This document shows, in pieces, positions 23,966 through 34,128 of a stretch of 41,345 nucleotides of DNA. The stretch comes from Terriglobia bacterium (GTDB lineage Bacteria; Acidobacteriota; Terriglobia; JAIQFV01), in contig JAIQFV010000031.1 in assembly GCA_020073085.1 (NCBI GenBank), positions 1 through 41,345 of the forward strand, read 5' to 3'. How positions within the stretch are numbered: position 1 is the first letter of the stretch; every line of letters begins with the position of its first letter. A program made the position numbers and the translations under genes. The notes below the pieces were generated by a model. The model saw only the letters and a list, made by a program, of their open reading frames with translations. It did no database searches and was not told where the DNA came from.

Positions 23966-25987
23966 CTAGCGGGCCGGTGCACCGGGGGTGGAGAGGTCGG
24001 TCTTCAACTTCAAGCCCGGGGCCCCGGACGCCACCAGTTTCAGTTTTGGGTCCTGATCAATGGCCTTAAGCAGTTCGCGCATGATGCGATCATCGACCTC
24101 GACGGCGTTCTGCAAATCCACCGGAAATCGAATCGCGGCCTCCAGTCCTTCAGGAGTGAGGCGCAGTCGGCTTTTCGGCCGCAACGCATCCTCAGGAGTG
24201 GTGTGAAACGTTTTTTCCAGGTGGCGGCGCTGCTGTTCCATGGCCTCGCGGTAATCCTCGAACACCGTTTCAACCACGGCGAGCAGCCGTTCTTCGACCG
24301 CACGGTAATCGCTGTCGGGAGAAAGGGTCAGGCTGATTTCATGCCAGACAAAATTAGTGCCCGGAATCTGCTTGAAAAGGCCCGCGGTAGGTAGAAAGAC
24401 AATTGAGTTCGAAAAGGCCACCACGCGACCGCTCGGGGTCTTCGGCCCGCTCACACCCAGTTCCATCAGGTGAAGACGCACCAGCCCGATATCAATCACC
24501 TCGCCGGTCACTCCAGCAATCTGTACCCGGTCGCCGACCCGGATCCCGTACTTTCCGATCAGGAAGAAGTACCCGACCACCGAAAGAATAACATTCTGCA
24601 AGGCCACCGCGACGCCCGCCGTCAGGAGCCCTGCAAAGGTCGCCACAGAGCCGAGCTCACTGGCAAATGAAAACGCGATGATGATGACGATCAAACACCA
24701 GAGAACAATTCTCCGCAGCAGGAGAAACTGGTGCCGGCGATGCGCATCCTGGATGTAGCGGTAGATGGTTCTCCGCCAGAGTTCCGCGGCCCCGATGACA
24801 CCCCCGAGAACCACCACAAGGAGCGCCAGCCGAATCAGCAGGTTCCTCAATTCCGCCGCATATCGGCTCTTAACGGTGCCTTGCCAACGGGTCAAGCTCC
24901 TCTGGTAAAGGCCGAGCAGGATTCCCTGCTTGCTCAAGGGAAGTGCCGATGCCGAGATCCGCTTGAACTGTACCGTGAGGGCATCCAGATCGCCTTTTTG
25001 CTGGGCCAGGAAGGACTGATCCTGCGATTCCGGCTGGTTGGCTACCAAATCGCCGCGCTGAGACAGTTGCTTGAGCTCGGCGATTAGAGGCGCGCGAAGC
25101 TCTTTGGAGCTCTGCGTCAGGGCGTCCGTCAAATGAATGACCTGATCGAGCGTGCGAACTTTGCGGAAAAGTGTGAGAACATCGATCGCCAGACCCCAGA
25201 TGCCGGTGGGCTCAGGTTTGTTGGCGGGCAATGCGAGAGCGGGGCTGACGGGTTCGTTGGCTGAAGCAGTGGATTCCTTGCCGGTCAGGGGTTCGGTCAA
25301 AGCCGCAGGCAGCGAACGCGCCAGGGATTCGATTTGTGCCCTCAGCCCGGTGGCTCCCAGGCCGCTGGTGTTGGTTCCGCTGACGAATTCGACCATGCTC
25401 TTGAGGGCATCCCGGCGCGCGTCGGCTAGATCGAGTTCACTCCGTGTCTCGGAGATTGCCGACTGCAACGCCTCGCGCTTCCGTCCCGTTACTGTATCCA
25501 GCTTCTGCTGAAGCGATTGCAGTTGGGCCTGTGAATCGCGAACCTGTTTCTCCAACTTGGTGGAATACTGGAGGAGCGCTTGATACCGCGTGGAATCCGG
25601 GCTCGCATTCTCCGCCTGGCCCGAACCGGCTCCTTTGGTTATCGCTTCAGCTCTACCCCTTGCAAAATCAAAGGCCAGCCGGACAATCTGGTCGGCGACG
25701 CGCCGGTCGTCGTTTACGATCAGGACATCGTTGGGTTCAGTGGCGATCTGGCGTTCCAAGTCCAGTTGACGGTACCAATCGAGGGTTTGATTTAGAAACA
25801 GGATGAGGTCAGGTGAAGCGGGTGGATTGTCGGCAGCACCTTGAGACATGCCCAGCCCGACGAGGAGGACCATGGCCGCGGGGAGCAGAAGTCGGTATTG
25901 AAGCAGGTGGAAACTTGAGGTCGGCCTCCGCTCCCGGTGTGCTTCCCGGTTCAGGGTAGTTCCTTGAGTGAATAGCAACTTCATCAT
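23966..25987 (-). CDS. MscS-family mechanosensitive channel with long N-terminal region
   Basis: A 673-aa inner-membrane protein. An N-terminal hydrophobic segment (~29-48) is followed by a long periplasmic part with a coiled coil (KLEKQVRDSQAQLQSLQQKL). Several helices then lead to the pore helix and MscS beta domain: FAGLLTAGVAVALQNVILSV, GYFFLIGKYGIRVGDRVQI, GVTGEVIDIGLVRLHLMEL, VAFSNSIVF. The C-terminal alpha/beta part follows. Such channels release solutes on hypo-osmotic shock. The start overlaps the stop of the radical SAM gene (ATGA), so it is second in an operon. Confidence 0.93.
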   Translation of the reverse strand: MMKLLFTQGTTLNREAHRERRPTSSFHLLQYRLLLPAAMVLLVGLGMSQGAADNPPASPDLILFLNQTLDWYRQLDLERQIATEPNDVLIVNDDRRVADQIVRLAFDFARGRAEAITKGAGSGQAENASPDSTRYQALLQYSTKLEKQVRDSQAQLQSLQQKLDTVTGRKREALQSAISETRSELDLADARRDALKSMVEFVSGTNTSGLGATGLRAQIESLARSLPAALTEPLTGKESTASANEPVSPALALPANKPEPTGIWGLAIDVLTLFRKVRTLDQVIHLTDALTQSSKELRAPLIAELKQLSQRGDLVANQPESQDQSFLAQQKGDLDALTVQFKRISASALPLSKQGILLGLYQRSLTRWQGTVKSRYAAELRNLLIRLALLVVVLGGVIGAAELWRRTIYRYIQDAHRRHQFLLLRRIVLWCLIVIIIAFSFASELGSVATFAGLLTAGVAVALQNVILSVVGYFFLIGKYGIRVGDRVQIAGVTGEVIDIGLVRLHLMELGVSGPKTPSGRVVAFSNSIVFLPTAGLFKQIPGTNFVWHEISLTLSPDSDYRAVEERLLAVVETVFEDYREAMEQQRRHLEKTFHTTPEDALRPKSRLRLTPEGLEAAIRFPVDLQNAVEVDDRIMRELLKAIDQDPKLKLVASGAPGLKLKTDLSTPGAPAR

Positions 25988-27669
25988 TCCATCATCTGAG
26001 CCATTTCGAGCTCAGGAATCATGGGCCGACGAAGATGCTCCGGCACCTCGACGCGTTCCGGAACCCGGTAGCGCGGCTCTTGGCGGCCGCTAAAATCGAG
26101 ATACAACTTGCGCCGCAGGTACCACTCCGGGAAGTGGCCCATCCGGAGCAGGGGGTATTTCATAACATCTCCGAAGAGCTTCCGGCCCAGGAAGTAATAA
26201 TAAAGGGGGACGCCGGCAATGAATTTCCACTGGACCGAAGGCGTATTCCGCCAGAAGTCGAGATTGTAACGCCAGGCGGTGCAGAAGAGCTCCCATTGCA
26301 GATCGGTGAGTTCCACCAGCTTGGCGCTTTGGCCGCCTTTCTTCTGGAGCTTGGTCTCCTCGAGGGGCACGAACAACGTTGGAATGGGAGCCCACTTAGC
26401 ATCCTTCAGCGCGAACAGCAGATCGAGCGTTTGCTTGGTGTCTTCCCGCCGTTCTCCCGGCAGGCCGATGATAAAGGTGCAGAGAGGGAACCAGTTGTTC
26501 TTATTGAGGATCTCGATTCCCTTGAGCATGACATCGGGCCATTGCTCCGAGCGGAACGGATACGCCTTCCCTTTCATATGCATCTCAAAGAGCCGCGGCG
26601 ATCCGGTCTCCACTCCAATGAACAGGGAGGTGTAACGTTTTTCCGGATGGGTGGAGGCATGGTGCTGGGTATAACTCTTCCCCACGGCGATCGGGGTCAG
26701 CTCTTCGATCAGTCCGGGGTTGACCACGATCGGCGCCATGGTGCCGTGGGTGAGGGCGATGTAGTTCACCCCGGGCACGGCGGCCACCGACTCAAAGAGC
26801 CGCCTCAACGCCGGGACATTGGTGTCGAAACGCGGCCCCTGATCATAAAGGAAGAGGTCCTCGGTGGTCAGGAGGATGGAATCGGCGCCTTCGGCCACTT
26901 GCGTGCGCACGTTGTCGAGGATGTGCTCGAGGGGAATACTCTTGCCGCGACGCAAGGCCACGGAGCAGAACTGACAGCCCCGTCCACACCCCCGGGTAAT
27001 TTCGACCACGCCCAGTGTGGCGCGGTGCCTAATGCGCGGAATGTTTTCCAGTTGTGGACTATGACCGACCACCCTCCTCGGGAGCGCCTCACCCCGCAGG
27101 GCGGCCTCGAACAGGGGCAGCGTCACCTCTTCCGCCTCGCCGTCCACAATCGTGTCGATCAGCCATTCGTCCTGTAAATTCTTCTTTTCGATCTGCCAGG
27201 AGCCCGGCCCGCCCACAATGATCTTCATATGGGGCTTGTGCTGTTTCAGCGTCGGATGGGTGATCATCCGGCGAAACTCATACGCATTCACGGGTTCCTG
27301 GTATCGCCCGTAAAGGTGGACGTAGACGTCGGTGGCGAAGGTGATGCCCAGGGGGTTATGAGCATGAATTCCGACGACCTGCGTTTGGTCGCCGACAAAG
27401 AGGTCGACCTGATCCGTGTAACAGACCGCAATATCGTCGGGAGAGAACTTCTCCAGGAGCAGGGACTCAATGATGCGTAAACCATGCGGCACGTACTTGG
27501 CCTGGCCGTCGGGCGTCAGCTCGTGTTCGGTGGACCAGTCTGTGCCCCAGTAGGCGGCAAAGCGTTGCGGTAAACAGGCGAGCAACATCTGCCGCCAGGT
27601 GCTGCGCATGTACTCTGAAGATTCAGAGTCGCTCGCGACGAGAACAATCTTGCGTCCGGGTGATCCCAT
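25984..27669 (-). CDS. Radical SAM protein with B12-binding-like N-terminus
   Basis: A 561-aa enzyme. Residues ~60-200 resemble the cobalamin-binding layout of B12-radical SAM proteins (HGLRIIESLLLEKFSPDDIA, IIVGGPGSW, IVDGEAEEV), but no DxHxxG is seen. The Fe4S4 site is TRGCGRGCQFCSVALR (C228, C232, C235), followed by ILLTTEDLFLYD and FIGVETGSPRLF of the TIM barrel and FIIGLPGE. Substrate unknown. ATG 27669 has GGAG upstream. It is translationally coupled to the MscS gene. Confidence 0.9.
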   Translation of the reverse strand: MGSPGRKIVLVASDSESSEYMRSTWRQMLLACLPQRFAAYWGTDWSTEHELTPDGQAKYVPHGLRIIESLLLEKFSPDDIAVCYTDQVDLFVGDQTQVVGIHAHNPLGITFATDVYVHLYGRYQEPVNAYEFRRMITHPTLKQHKPHMKIIVGGPGSWQIEKKNLQDEWLIDTIVDGEAEEVTLPLFEAALRGEALPRRVVGHSPQLENIPRIRHRATLGVVEITRGCGRGCQFCSVALRRGKSIPLEHILDNVRTQVAEGADSILLTTEDLFLYDQGPRFDTNVPALRRLFESVAAVPGVNYIALTHGTMAPIVVNPGLIEELTPIAVGKSYTQHHASTHPEKRYTSLFIGVETGSPRLFEMHMKGKAYPFRSEQWPDVMLKGIEILNKNNWFPLCTFIIGLPGERREDTKQTLDLLFALKDAKWAPIPTLFVPLEETKLQKKGGQSAKLVELTDLQWELFCTAWRYNLDFWRNTPSVQWKFIAGVPLYYYFLGRKLFGDVMKYPLLRMGHFPEWYLRRKLYLDFSGRQEPRYRVPERVEVPEHLRRPMIPELEMAQMME

Positions 27670-28115
27670 AAGGCTCTTCTCCTCGGTGCCTGAATTGAAT
27701 CATTCTGTTTGAGCTGTCATTGCTCAGAATAATTGTGAGGATCTGCATGTATGGAAATTGGACCATTGAATCCTTTCGGACTCCCCGATTTGGACCTCCA
27801 GTTCTCAATGACCAGAAGAGTCGCAGGGCTCCATCGCCAGCGACGGGTCGAGTTGCGGAGGACTCGCATTTCGGCCCGGGATCACTGCGAGAGCTACGCG
27901 CGGATCCCATTCCCGAGGGGGAATATAATGTTTTTTTCTTTACTCTAACCGGTGGGAACATACTATCTTTCGGGGGAAAAATTCAATGATTTTCTGTTGA
28001 ATGGTCAGTGTTCAGTGGGCAAGGAGCAGTGGGCCGTGGGCAGGGAGAGGAAGCGGATAGGTATCAAAGACAATTCGCAGGGGCGCTCCGACTCGCAGAC
28101 GCGCCCCTTTTCAGA
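27670..28115. other. Spacer with GTGGGC-type simple sequence
   Basis: 446 bp with no supported gene. Around 28000-28050 a low-complexity stretch (GTCAGTGTTCAGTGGGC, CAGTGGGCCGTGGGCAG) resembles short imperfect tandem repeats. Confidence 0.4.
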
Positions 28116-28547
28116 CTACTTGGTTACCTTCAGGAGTTCCACGTCAAAGTCCAAGGTGGAATTGGGAGGGATCAACCCGCCGCCGACGGCGCGGGAACCG
28201 TAAGCAAGGTCAGGGGGGATGATCAATTCCCGTTTGCCACCCACCTTCATTCCCTGAACGCCTTCGTCCCATCCCTTGATGACCTGTCCAGCCCCCAATT
28301 TGAAACTGAACGGCTTGCCTGCATCCACGGAGCTGTCAAATTTTTTAGTTCGCTTTCCGTCTTCATAAAGCCAGCCCGTGTAATGGACTTCGACGGTTGC
28401 TCCTTTCACTGCTTCATCGCCTGCTCCCGCTTTGTGATCAATGTACTTTAGACCGGATGCTGTGGTCACCACTTTCGGATCGGCCGAAAAGTTCATGCCG
28501 GGAAGAAGCAAGCCGGCAAACGCAATAAGGGCAATCTTCTCAATCAT
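28116..28547 (-). CDS. Secreted FKBP-type peptidyl-prolyl isomerase
   Basis: A 143-aa protein with a signal peptide ([21 protein letters not shown]) and one FKBP domain. [60 protein letters not shown] and [15 protein letters not shown] give all the usual active-site residues (Y, F, D, V-I-x-G-W, Y). It catalyses proline isomerisation during folding of exported proteins. ATG 28547 has AAGGAG upstream. It is monocistronic. Confidence 0.95.
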   Translation of the reverse strand: MIEKIALIAFAGLLLPGMNFSADPKVVTTASGLKYIDHKAGAGDEAVKGATVEVHYTGWLYEDGKRTKKFDSSVDAGKPFSFKLGAGQVIKGWDEGVQGMKVGGKRELIIPPDLAYGSRAVGGGLIPPNSTLDFDVELLKVTK

Positions 28548-28877
28548 GATTGTGGATTCTCCTTTTCAAAATAGGTACGACTAAACGCAACAGCTGGTGT
28601 TGAAGGGGGGGATAGTAACACAGGAGGGCATTGCAAATCTGATTTTTCCGAAAAGACGAGGAGTGTCAGTTTGAAGCGGTCTTGCGGTCCTTGCTATGGC
28701 CAGCCCTTGGGAGCAAGGCTGGTCCGGCGGTCACACACGGGGCTGAAGCTCCAACCTCGTAAGACGTCCTGGAGATAAAGGGAGCCCTACTTGGGATAGA
28801 GCTCCCCCCTTGACACTCCCAGCCACAATTCAAAAGTCCGCAATCCGAAACCGCCCATCCGCAATCAGAAATTGGAC
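28548..28877. other. Spacer without recognised features
   Basis: 330 bp between the FKBP start and the tricorn homologue stop. No gene, terminator or repeat stands out. Confidence 0.4.
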
Positions 28878-31800
28878 CTATTTCTCGACCTTGTACGCCG
28901 GCCGCTTGGGCTTCGGGGGCTCCTTTGAAAGGGCGTCCTTGACCCATTCGATCGCTTTTTCGAGTTGAGGATCGTGGCCCTGGACGACGAAGTCGGGACG
29001 GTTGTCGAGATCAATGTCAGGATCGACACCATGATTTTCGACATCCCAATGACCGCCGTTATCAGGGGACCACAGGCCGAACTCGGGTGCAGTCACAGAT
29101 CCGCCGTCGAGCATCGGGATGTTCCGGGAAATCCCGACAAGTCCACCCCAGGTCCGCTCTCCGATGATGGGACCGATTTTATAGCGGCGGAAATAATAGG
29201 GGAAAGCATCCCCCCCGGAGCCGGAAAAGCCATTGGCCAGAATGACCTTTGGCCCGTAAATGGCCGCGCCGGGGGTAAGAAAATCCGCCCCTTCTCGAGG
29301 CGCCCACAGCGAAAGCAACTTGCGATTCAAGCGCTCCACGAAAAAGTCCGGAATGAACCCGCCGGAGTTGAACCGTTCGTCGACGATCAGTCCATCTTTG
29401 CCGATTTCCGCGTAGTACGCCTTGCTGAATTCCTGAACTCCGGAAATGGCCGTGTCGGGCACATGCATGTAACCTACCCGGCCTCCCGTGGCCTCCGCGA
29501 CCTTGCGGCGATTCCCCTCCACCCAATCGACATAGCGCAGCCCGGACTCATCCCGGACGGGGTGTACCGTCACCTCGCGGGCCCCCTCTTCGCTGGGCTT
29601 GCCATTGACTTTCAGGATGACCTGCCGGTCGGCCAAATCCTCGAAGTCGCTGTAGGGATCGACCGACGTATGCAGGACCTTGCCATTGACCGCAATGAGA
29701 TATTCGCCCTCCTTCACATTGACGCCGGGCTCGGTGAGAGGGGAGCGGAGGCTGGTGTCCCAGTTTTCTCCCCGGTAGATCTTTTTGAAACGATAGAAAC
29801 CCTGGTTGGGTTCAAAATCCGCACCCAGCAGGCCGACGCTAACCCGGTGGATATCGGGGGTTTCCCCGCCGCCCACATAGGCGTGAGAGGTGCTCAACTC
29901 GGCAATCATCTCGCCGATCAAGTAGTTCAGATCGGTGCGGTCTGCCACGAACGGGAGCAATTGCCCGTACCGTTCCTTCATTTTGGGCCAATCGAGCCCA
30001 TGCATGTTCGGGTCATAGTAAAAATCGCGCTCGATGCGCCACGCTTCCTCGAACATTTGATTCCACTCGGCGCGCGGATCGATCTTGACCTCGAGCTCCG
30101 CGAGATTGAGTTTGCCATCCCCCACTTTCTTTCCAGGAGTGCTTTCGACGATTCCGAGGGTCTGCTGGCTCCGATAAAGGACCTTGTCGCCCTCTTTGGA
30201 AATGTCGTATGCACCAATGCCCGAAATAATCACCGCGTCTTCGCGTTTCTTGAGATCATAAACATGCAAAGTGCCCTGCGGCGGCGCCCCCGGAGGAAGG
30301 GCCCCGGCTCCGGTCACAGGGAATGAGAGATAGAAGAGTTTTTCCTTGGCGGCGCTCAGTCCGAAGTACGTCCCTGCGGGGACCGGGACGTTCACGATGC
30401 GGTTTCCGATGCCCTCGAGATCGATGGCCACATCGGGGACCTTCTTTTCGTCCTTCTTGGCTTCCTTACCCTCGGGTTTCTGTCCCTGATCGCCGGCCGC
30501 CGGTTTCTCCGCACTCCCCTTACTTTCATCGCCGGGTTTCTTCTCGGGGTTGCCGTCCTTTTTCTCGTCTTTCTTTTCATCCTTCTTTTCCGCGCCCTTC
30601 TCTTCGTCACTCTCGGGGGCAAACGGCGAAACGGCATCTGCCTTCAGCGTGATGGCGTAAAGGCCGCGGGTGTTGTTGAAAGCGGGATTCAATTCAAAAT
30701 CACTGAACGAAGGATGGAAATTCCGGCTGGAAACAAAAAAGAGAAACTTTCCCGACGGGTCGAAGATGGGCTCGGAATCGGCCCAGAATCCATCGGTGGC
30801 CGGAGAGATTTTCTTCTGGTCCAGCGAATAGAGTTGGATCGCGCCGAAACGATTGGCGCCCGCACGGCTATAGGTGAGCCACTTGCTGTCGGGGGACCAG
30901 GAATAATCGCCAATCCGGCCGTACATGGAATGGTCCACCTCGACGGGCTTCTTCTCGTCGACAGTTACATACCAGAGACGCAGTTTCTTATCGGAGAAAG
31001 CGATTTTCTTGCTATCGGGCGACCACAAGGGCCGGAAGCGATAAACACCGCCATCGTGTGTAATGCGCGTCTCCTCTCCCTTGCCATCCTGCGACCGGAT
31101 ATAAAGCTCATATTCCCCGGTCTGATCCGACAGGTAGGCAATCCACTTGCCGTCGGGAGACCAGGCAGGGTCCAGGTGGTGGATCGCGGTCGTGTTGGTG
31201 ATGTCGCGGATATCGCCCTTCTTCGCCGGGACGGTGAAGATTTCTCCCCGCGCTTCAAGCAGCGCGCGCTGGCCGGAAGGAGAGAGACTGATGGACCTCA
31301 TGAGGCGCTCGACCCTTTTGAATTCGGGCCGCGCCTGTAACATCTCGCTTGGGACTCGAACGGAAATCTTCCTGGTCTTTTCAGTTTTCAGATCCAGCAC
31401 ATAAAGGAATCCGCCATTTTCGTAGACGATGGCATCGGCTCCCAGCGACGGCCATTTCACGTCGTACTCTTTGTGCTCGGTGATCTGTTTGATCTCCTTG
31501 GTTTTGAGGTCGTACTTGAAGATGTTCATCGTCCGGTTGCGATCGCTGATGAAATAGATGGCATCCTTGTACCACATCGGAAATTCGTCCTCCGCCGTGG
31601 TATGAGGGACCTCCTCGTAGGTATTGTTCTTCAGGTCGTAGATGGAGACAAACTGATGCCAGCCGCCGCGGTAGCGCTTCCAGGTCCTGTTTTCCACGCC
31701 CACGCGGTTATAGGCGATCTGGTTCCCATCGGGTGAAAAGGAGGTCAGTTCGCCATAAGGGAGGGGCAGCATTTCGGGCAGCCCGCCTTCAACCGGGACC

Positions 31801-32234
31801 AGAAAGAGTTTGTTGTAGCGCAGGATCTCACTATAACGGGACGATCGGAAGAGGATGCGCTTGCCGTCGGGATGCCACCCCAACACCAGGTCCGCGGCGG
31901 GGTGATAGGTCAGGCGTTTGGGGATGCCCCCTTCGGCGGAAATGACAAAGACGTCGGTGTTGCCGTCGTACTGCCCGGTGAAGGCAATCCACTTCCCGTC
32001 GGGTGAGAATTTGGGATTGATTTCGAGGCCGGGATGCGAGGTCAGTCTTTCCGCCAACCCCCCCTCTCGGGGAACGGTCCACAGGTCGCCTCCATAAGTG
32101 AAAACAATCCGGGTCGCGCTGATGTCGGGATAGCGCATCAGCCGGGTCTCCGTGTCGGCCGCCATGAGGATTCCGGAAAGGAACAACAGGGCAAGACACA
32201 TCAAGGTCGTCAAGACGAGCTTCTTAGTGAACAT
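28878..32234 (-). CDS. Tricorn protease homologue (S41), exported
   Basis: An 1118-aa protease. A signal peptide (LVLTTLMCLALLFLSGILMAA) is followed by WD40/TolB-like beta-propeller repeats (NPKFSPDGKWIAFTG, PAWSPDGKWIAYLSD). A highly charged linker rich in DEKKDEKKD lies at ~545-610. Then come the core domain, a PDZ-like domain and the S41 catalytic domain. Catalytic candidates are His in STSHAYVGGG, Ser1006 in GFSGSGGDAFPYYF and Glu1066 in DVENHGVDPDID. It degrades peptides, here in the periplasm rather than cytosol as in archaeal tricorn. ATG 32234 is preceded by GGAGAG. Confidence 0.95.
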   Translation of the reverse strand: MFTKKLVLTTLMCLALLFLSGILMAADTETRLMRYPDISATRIVFTYGGDLWTVPREGGLAERLTSHPGLEINPKFSPDGKWIAFTGQYDGNTDVFVISAEGGIPKRLTYHPAADLVLGWHPDGKRILFRSSRYSEILRYNKLFLVPVEGGLPEMLPLPYGELTSFSPDGNQIAYNRVGVENRTWKRYRGGWHQFVSIYDLKNNTYEEVPHTTAEDEFPMWYKDAIYFISDRNRTMNIFKYDLKTKEIKQITEHKEYDVKWPSLGADAIVYENGGFLYVLDLKTEKTRKISVRVPSEMLQARPEFKRVERLMRSISLSPSGQRALLEARGEIFTVPAKKGDIRDITNTTAIHHLDPAWSPDGKWIAYLSDQTGEYELYIRSQDGKGEETRITHDGGVYRFRPLWSPDSKKIAFSDKKLRLWYVTVDEKKPVEVDHSMYGRIGDYSWSPDSKWLTYSRAGANRFGAIQLYSLDQKKISPATDGFWADSEPIFDPSGKFLFFVSSRNFHPSFSDFELNPAFNNTRGLYAITLKADAVSPFAPESDEEKGAEKKDEKKDEKKDGNPEKKPGDESKGSAEKPAAGDQGQKPEGKEAKKDEKKVPDVAIDLEGIGNRIVNVPVPAGTYFGLSAAKEKLFYLSFPVTGAGALPPGAPPQGTLHVYDLKKREDAVIISGIGAYDISKEGDKVLYRSQQTLGIVESTPGKKVGDGKLNLAELEVKIDPRAEWNQMFEEAWRIERDFYYDPNMHGLDWPKMKERYGQLLPFVADRTDLNYLIGEMIAELSTSHAYVGGGETPDIHRVSVGLLGADFEPNQGFYRFKKIYRGENWDTSLRSPLTEPGVNVKEGEYLIAVNGKVLHTSVDPYSDFEDLADRQVILKVNGKPSEEGAREVTVHPVRDESGLRYVDWVEGNRRKVAEATGGRVGYMHVPDTAISGVQEFSKAYYAEIGKDGLIVDERFNSGGFIPDFFVERLNRKLLSLWAPREGADFLTPGAAIYGPKVILANGFSGSGGDAFPYYFRRYKIGPIIGERTWGGLVGISRNIPMLDGGSVTAPEFGLWSPDNGGHWDVENHGVDPDIDLDNRPDFVVQGHDPQLEKAIEWVKDALSKEPPKPKRPAYKVEK

Positions 32235-32641
32235 GATTCTCTCCGTTCAGGTCCAGTGGGGTTAAGTCCAGATTGCTACAACTCGTTACGTTTTTGAGGA
32301 TAGCCGGGTTTCAGAAATGATGCAGATTGGGAGCGGTCCGCCCCGGGTCAATTGACTTGGGTGATCCAAAGCTGTTGACCATACACCCACCCCGGCCTGG
32401 ATTTCAATGGGATTTTGCCGTGTGAATAGGGCAAGAAGACGGGAAAGTACTATGGGCTAGTGCCATCCCTACTGTAAAATGTGTTGCGCTCGTGATCTGC
32501 CCGCCGACCGGGGTGCAGCGTCCCGCAAGTGGTCTGGGGCCGGCATTCCAGCAGCTTGTCCTTTAGGGGTAGACCGGCGAACGACTCCCGCTCAAATGTT
32601 GTCCCTGGCAAGTTTGACTGAACGTTCTAAGGAAGGCTGAA
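32235..32641. other. Divergent promoter spacer
   Basis: 407 bp between the tricorn homologue start and the GGDEF gene start, which are divergently transcribed. It must carry both promoters; no repeat or gene is evident. Confidence 0.4.
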
Positions 32642-33541
32642 ATGACTGGGACGAACAAGTTCTTTAAAGACTTGATGGATAACCTGTATGACGGGGTCTA
32701 TTTCGTCGACAGCGGGAGAAAGATCACCTACTGGAACCGGGGAGCGGAGCGCATTACGGGTTATTCGAAGGCGGAAGTGGTGGGCGGCCGGTGCGCGGAC
32801 AACATGCTCCGGCATGTCGATGACGCCGGCAATTTGCTCTGTCTTGCGGGATGCCCGCTGGCAAAGACCATCCAGGATGGGGAGGTCCGGGAGGCGGAAA
32901 TTTACCTTCACCATAAGATGGGCCACCGCATCCCGGTCCAGGTCCGCGTGACCCCACTCCGCGATGAGGACGGGAAAATCGTGGGGGCCATCGAAGTCTT
33001 CAGCGAGAATTCCTCCCGGGTCTCCGCCAATCAACGCATTTTAGAGCTGGAAAAGGTGGCGTTCCTCGATCCACTGACCGGCGTCGGCAACCGGCGTTAC
33101 ACGGAAATGATCCTGGAAGGGCGCTTGAATGAACTGCACCGGTATGGGTGGCCCTTCGCGGTGCTCTTCTTCGACATCGACAACTTCAAACAAGTCAACG
33201 ATACCCACGGTCACGACGTGGGGGACCAGGTTCTGAAAGTCGTCTCCCGGACCCTTTTGGCCAACCTGCGTTCCTTTGATTTTATCGGCCGTTGGGGCGG
33301 GGAGGAATTCTTTGGCATTGTGGTGAATGTGGACGAGGAGCAACTTCTCCAGATCGCCAACAAATTTCGCTTCCTGGTGGAACACTCGAGTATCCCGATT
33401 GGGAAGAAAACGCTTCGAGTGACCGTATCCATCGGCGCGACGTTGGCGCGCCGGGAAGATACCCTGGTCACCCTGGTGAAGCGTGCCGATGAGCTTCTGT
33501 ATAAAAGCAAAACGGCAGGTAGAAACAGAATTTCTATATAA
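32642..33541 (+). CDS. PAS-GGDEF diguanylate cyclase
   Basis: A 299-aa cytosolic protein. An N-terminal PAS domain (~5-125) contains GVYFVDSGRKITYWNRGAERITGY and a cysteine cluster (C51, C67, C71: LLCLAGCPLAKTI). The GGDEF domain (~138-298) has DPLTGVGNRR, FFDIDNFKQVNDTHGHDVGD, RWGGEEFF with catalytic GGEEF (219-223), and an inhibitory I-site RSFD (210-213) exactly five residues before it. It makes cyclic di-GMP from two GTP with product inhibition. The Cys cluster suggests a redox- or metal-sensitive input. ATG 32642 follows AAGGAAGG. Confidence 0.95.
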   Translation: MTGTNKFFKDLMDNLYDGVYFVDSGRKITYWNRGAERITGYSKAEVVGGRCADNMLRHVDDAGNLLCLAGCPLAKTIQDGEVREAEIYLHHKMGHRIPVQVRVTPLRDEDGKIVGAIEVFSENSSRVSANQRILELEKVAFLDPLTGVGNRRYTEMILEGRLNELHRYGWPFAVLFFDIDNFKQVNDTHGHDVGDQVLKVVSRTLLANLRSFDFIGRWGGEEFFGIVVNVDEEQLLQIANKFRFLVEHSSIPIGKKTLRVTVSIGATLARREDTLVTLVKRADELLYKSKTAGRNRISI

Positions 33542-33597
33542 GTAATTAATTCAAAGTGAACTAAGGATAGGCAGGATGTTCAGGATGATTTTAGGCT

Positions 33598-34020
33598 TTA
33601 GCCGCGAGCACAATCATGTCTATCCTGGGCATCGTCTGCCGGTCTCGTACCAGGCCCGTATAAACGGTAGTACTCCAGTTTGGGATGGCCAAAATTTCTC
33701 AGAAGCCCGACCTTCCTGCTGGTTGCTTTCAAATAGTTAATCACCTGAGCTTGATGTTCTGGCAGGAGTGCCTTCACCGCTTTCAATTCCACAATCACCT
33801 TGTCCTCAACCAGCAGATCGGCGTAGTACTCTCCGACACAGTGGCCCCGAAAGATGACCTTCAGCGGAACCTGCACCTGTACATCCAGTCCTGTGTCTCG
33901 AAGCGCAATAGTCAACGCCTTCTCATAGACGCCTTCAAGAAAGCCAGCCCCCAACTCATTTATTACCTCGAAAGACGCCGCCAAAATCTTACCTGTGATC
34001 TCTTCATATAATAGAGACAT
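33598..34020 (-). CDS. GxxExxY family protein
   Basis: A 140-aa protein with GAGFLEGVYEKAL (the GxxExxY motif), then GEYYADLLVEDKVIVELKAV, which has the D-x-E-x-K arrangement of a PD-(D/E)xK nuclease fold, and INYLKATSRKVGLLRNFGHPKLEYYRLY. Function is unknown in the family. Relatives usually end just after the KLEY/RLV stretch; this one runs ~18 residues longer into Asp- and Arg-rich sequence, which may be read-through of the original stop. ATG 34020 has no clear ribosome site. Confidence 0.9.
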   Translation of the reverse strand: MSLLYEEITGKILAASFEVINELGAGFLEGVYEKALTIALRDTGLDVQVQVPLKVIFRGHCVGEYYADLLVEDKVIVELKAVKALLPEHQAQVINYLKATSRKVGLLRNFGHPKLEYYRLYGPGTRPADDAQDRHDCARG

Positions 34021-34128
34021 GGCATGGATGATCCAATGGAGGCGGGGGTAGTTAAGGTTCGTTCAAATTCTATTCCGATTCTAAATCCTGTCAACCCTGT
34101 CGATCCTTGTTAAAGAGTTTCTTGTATT

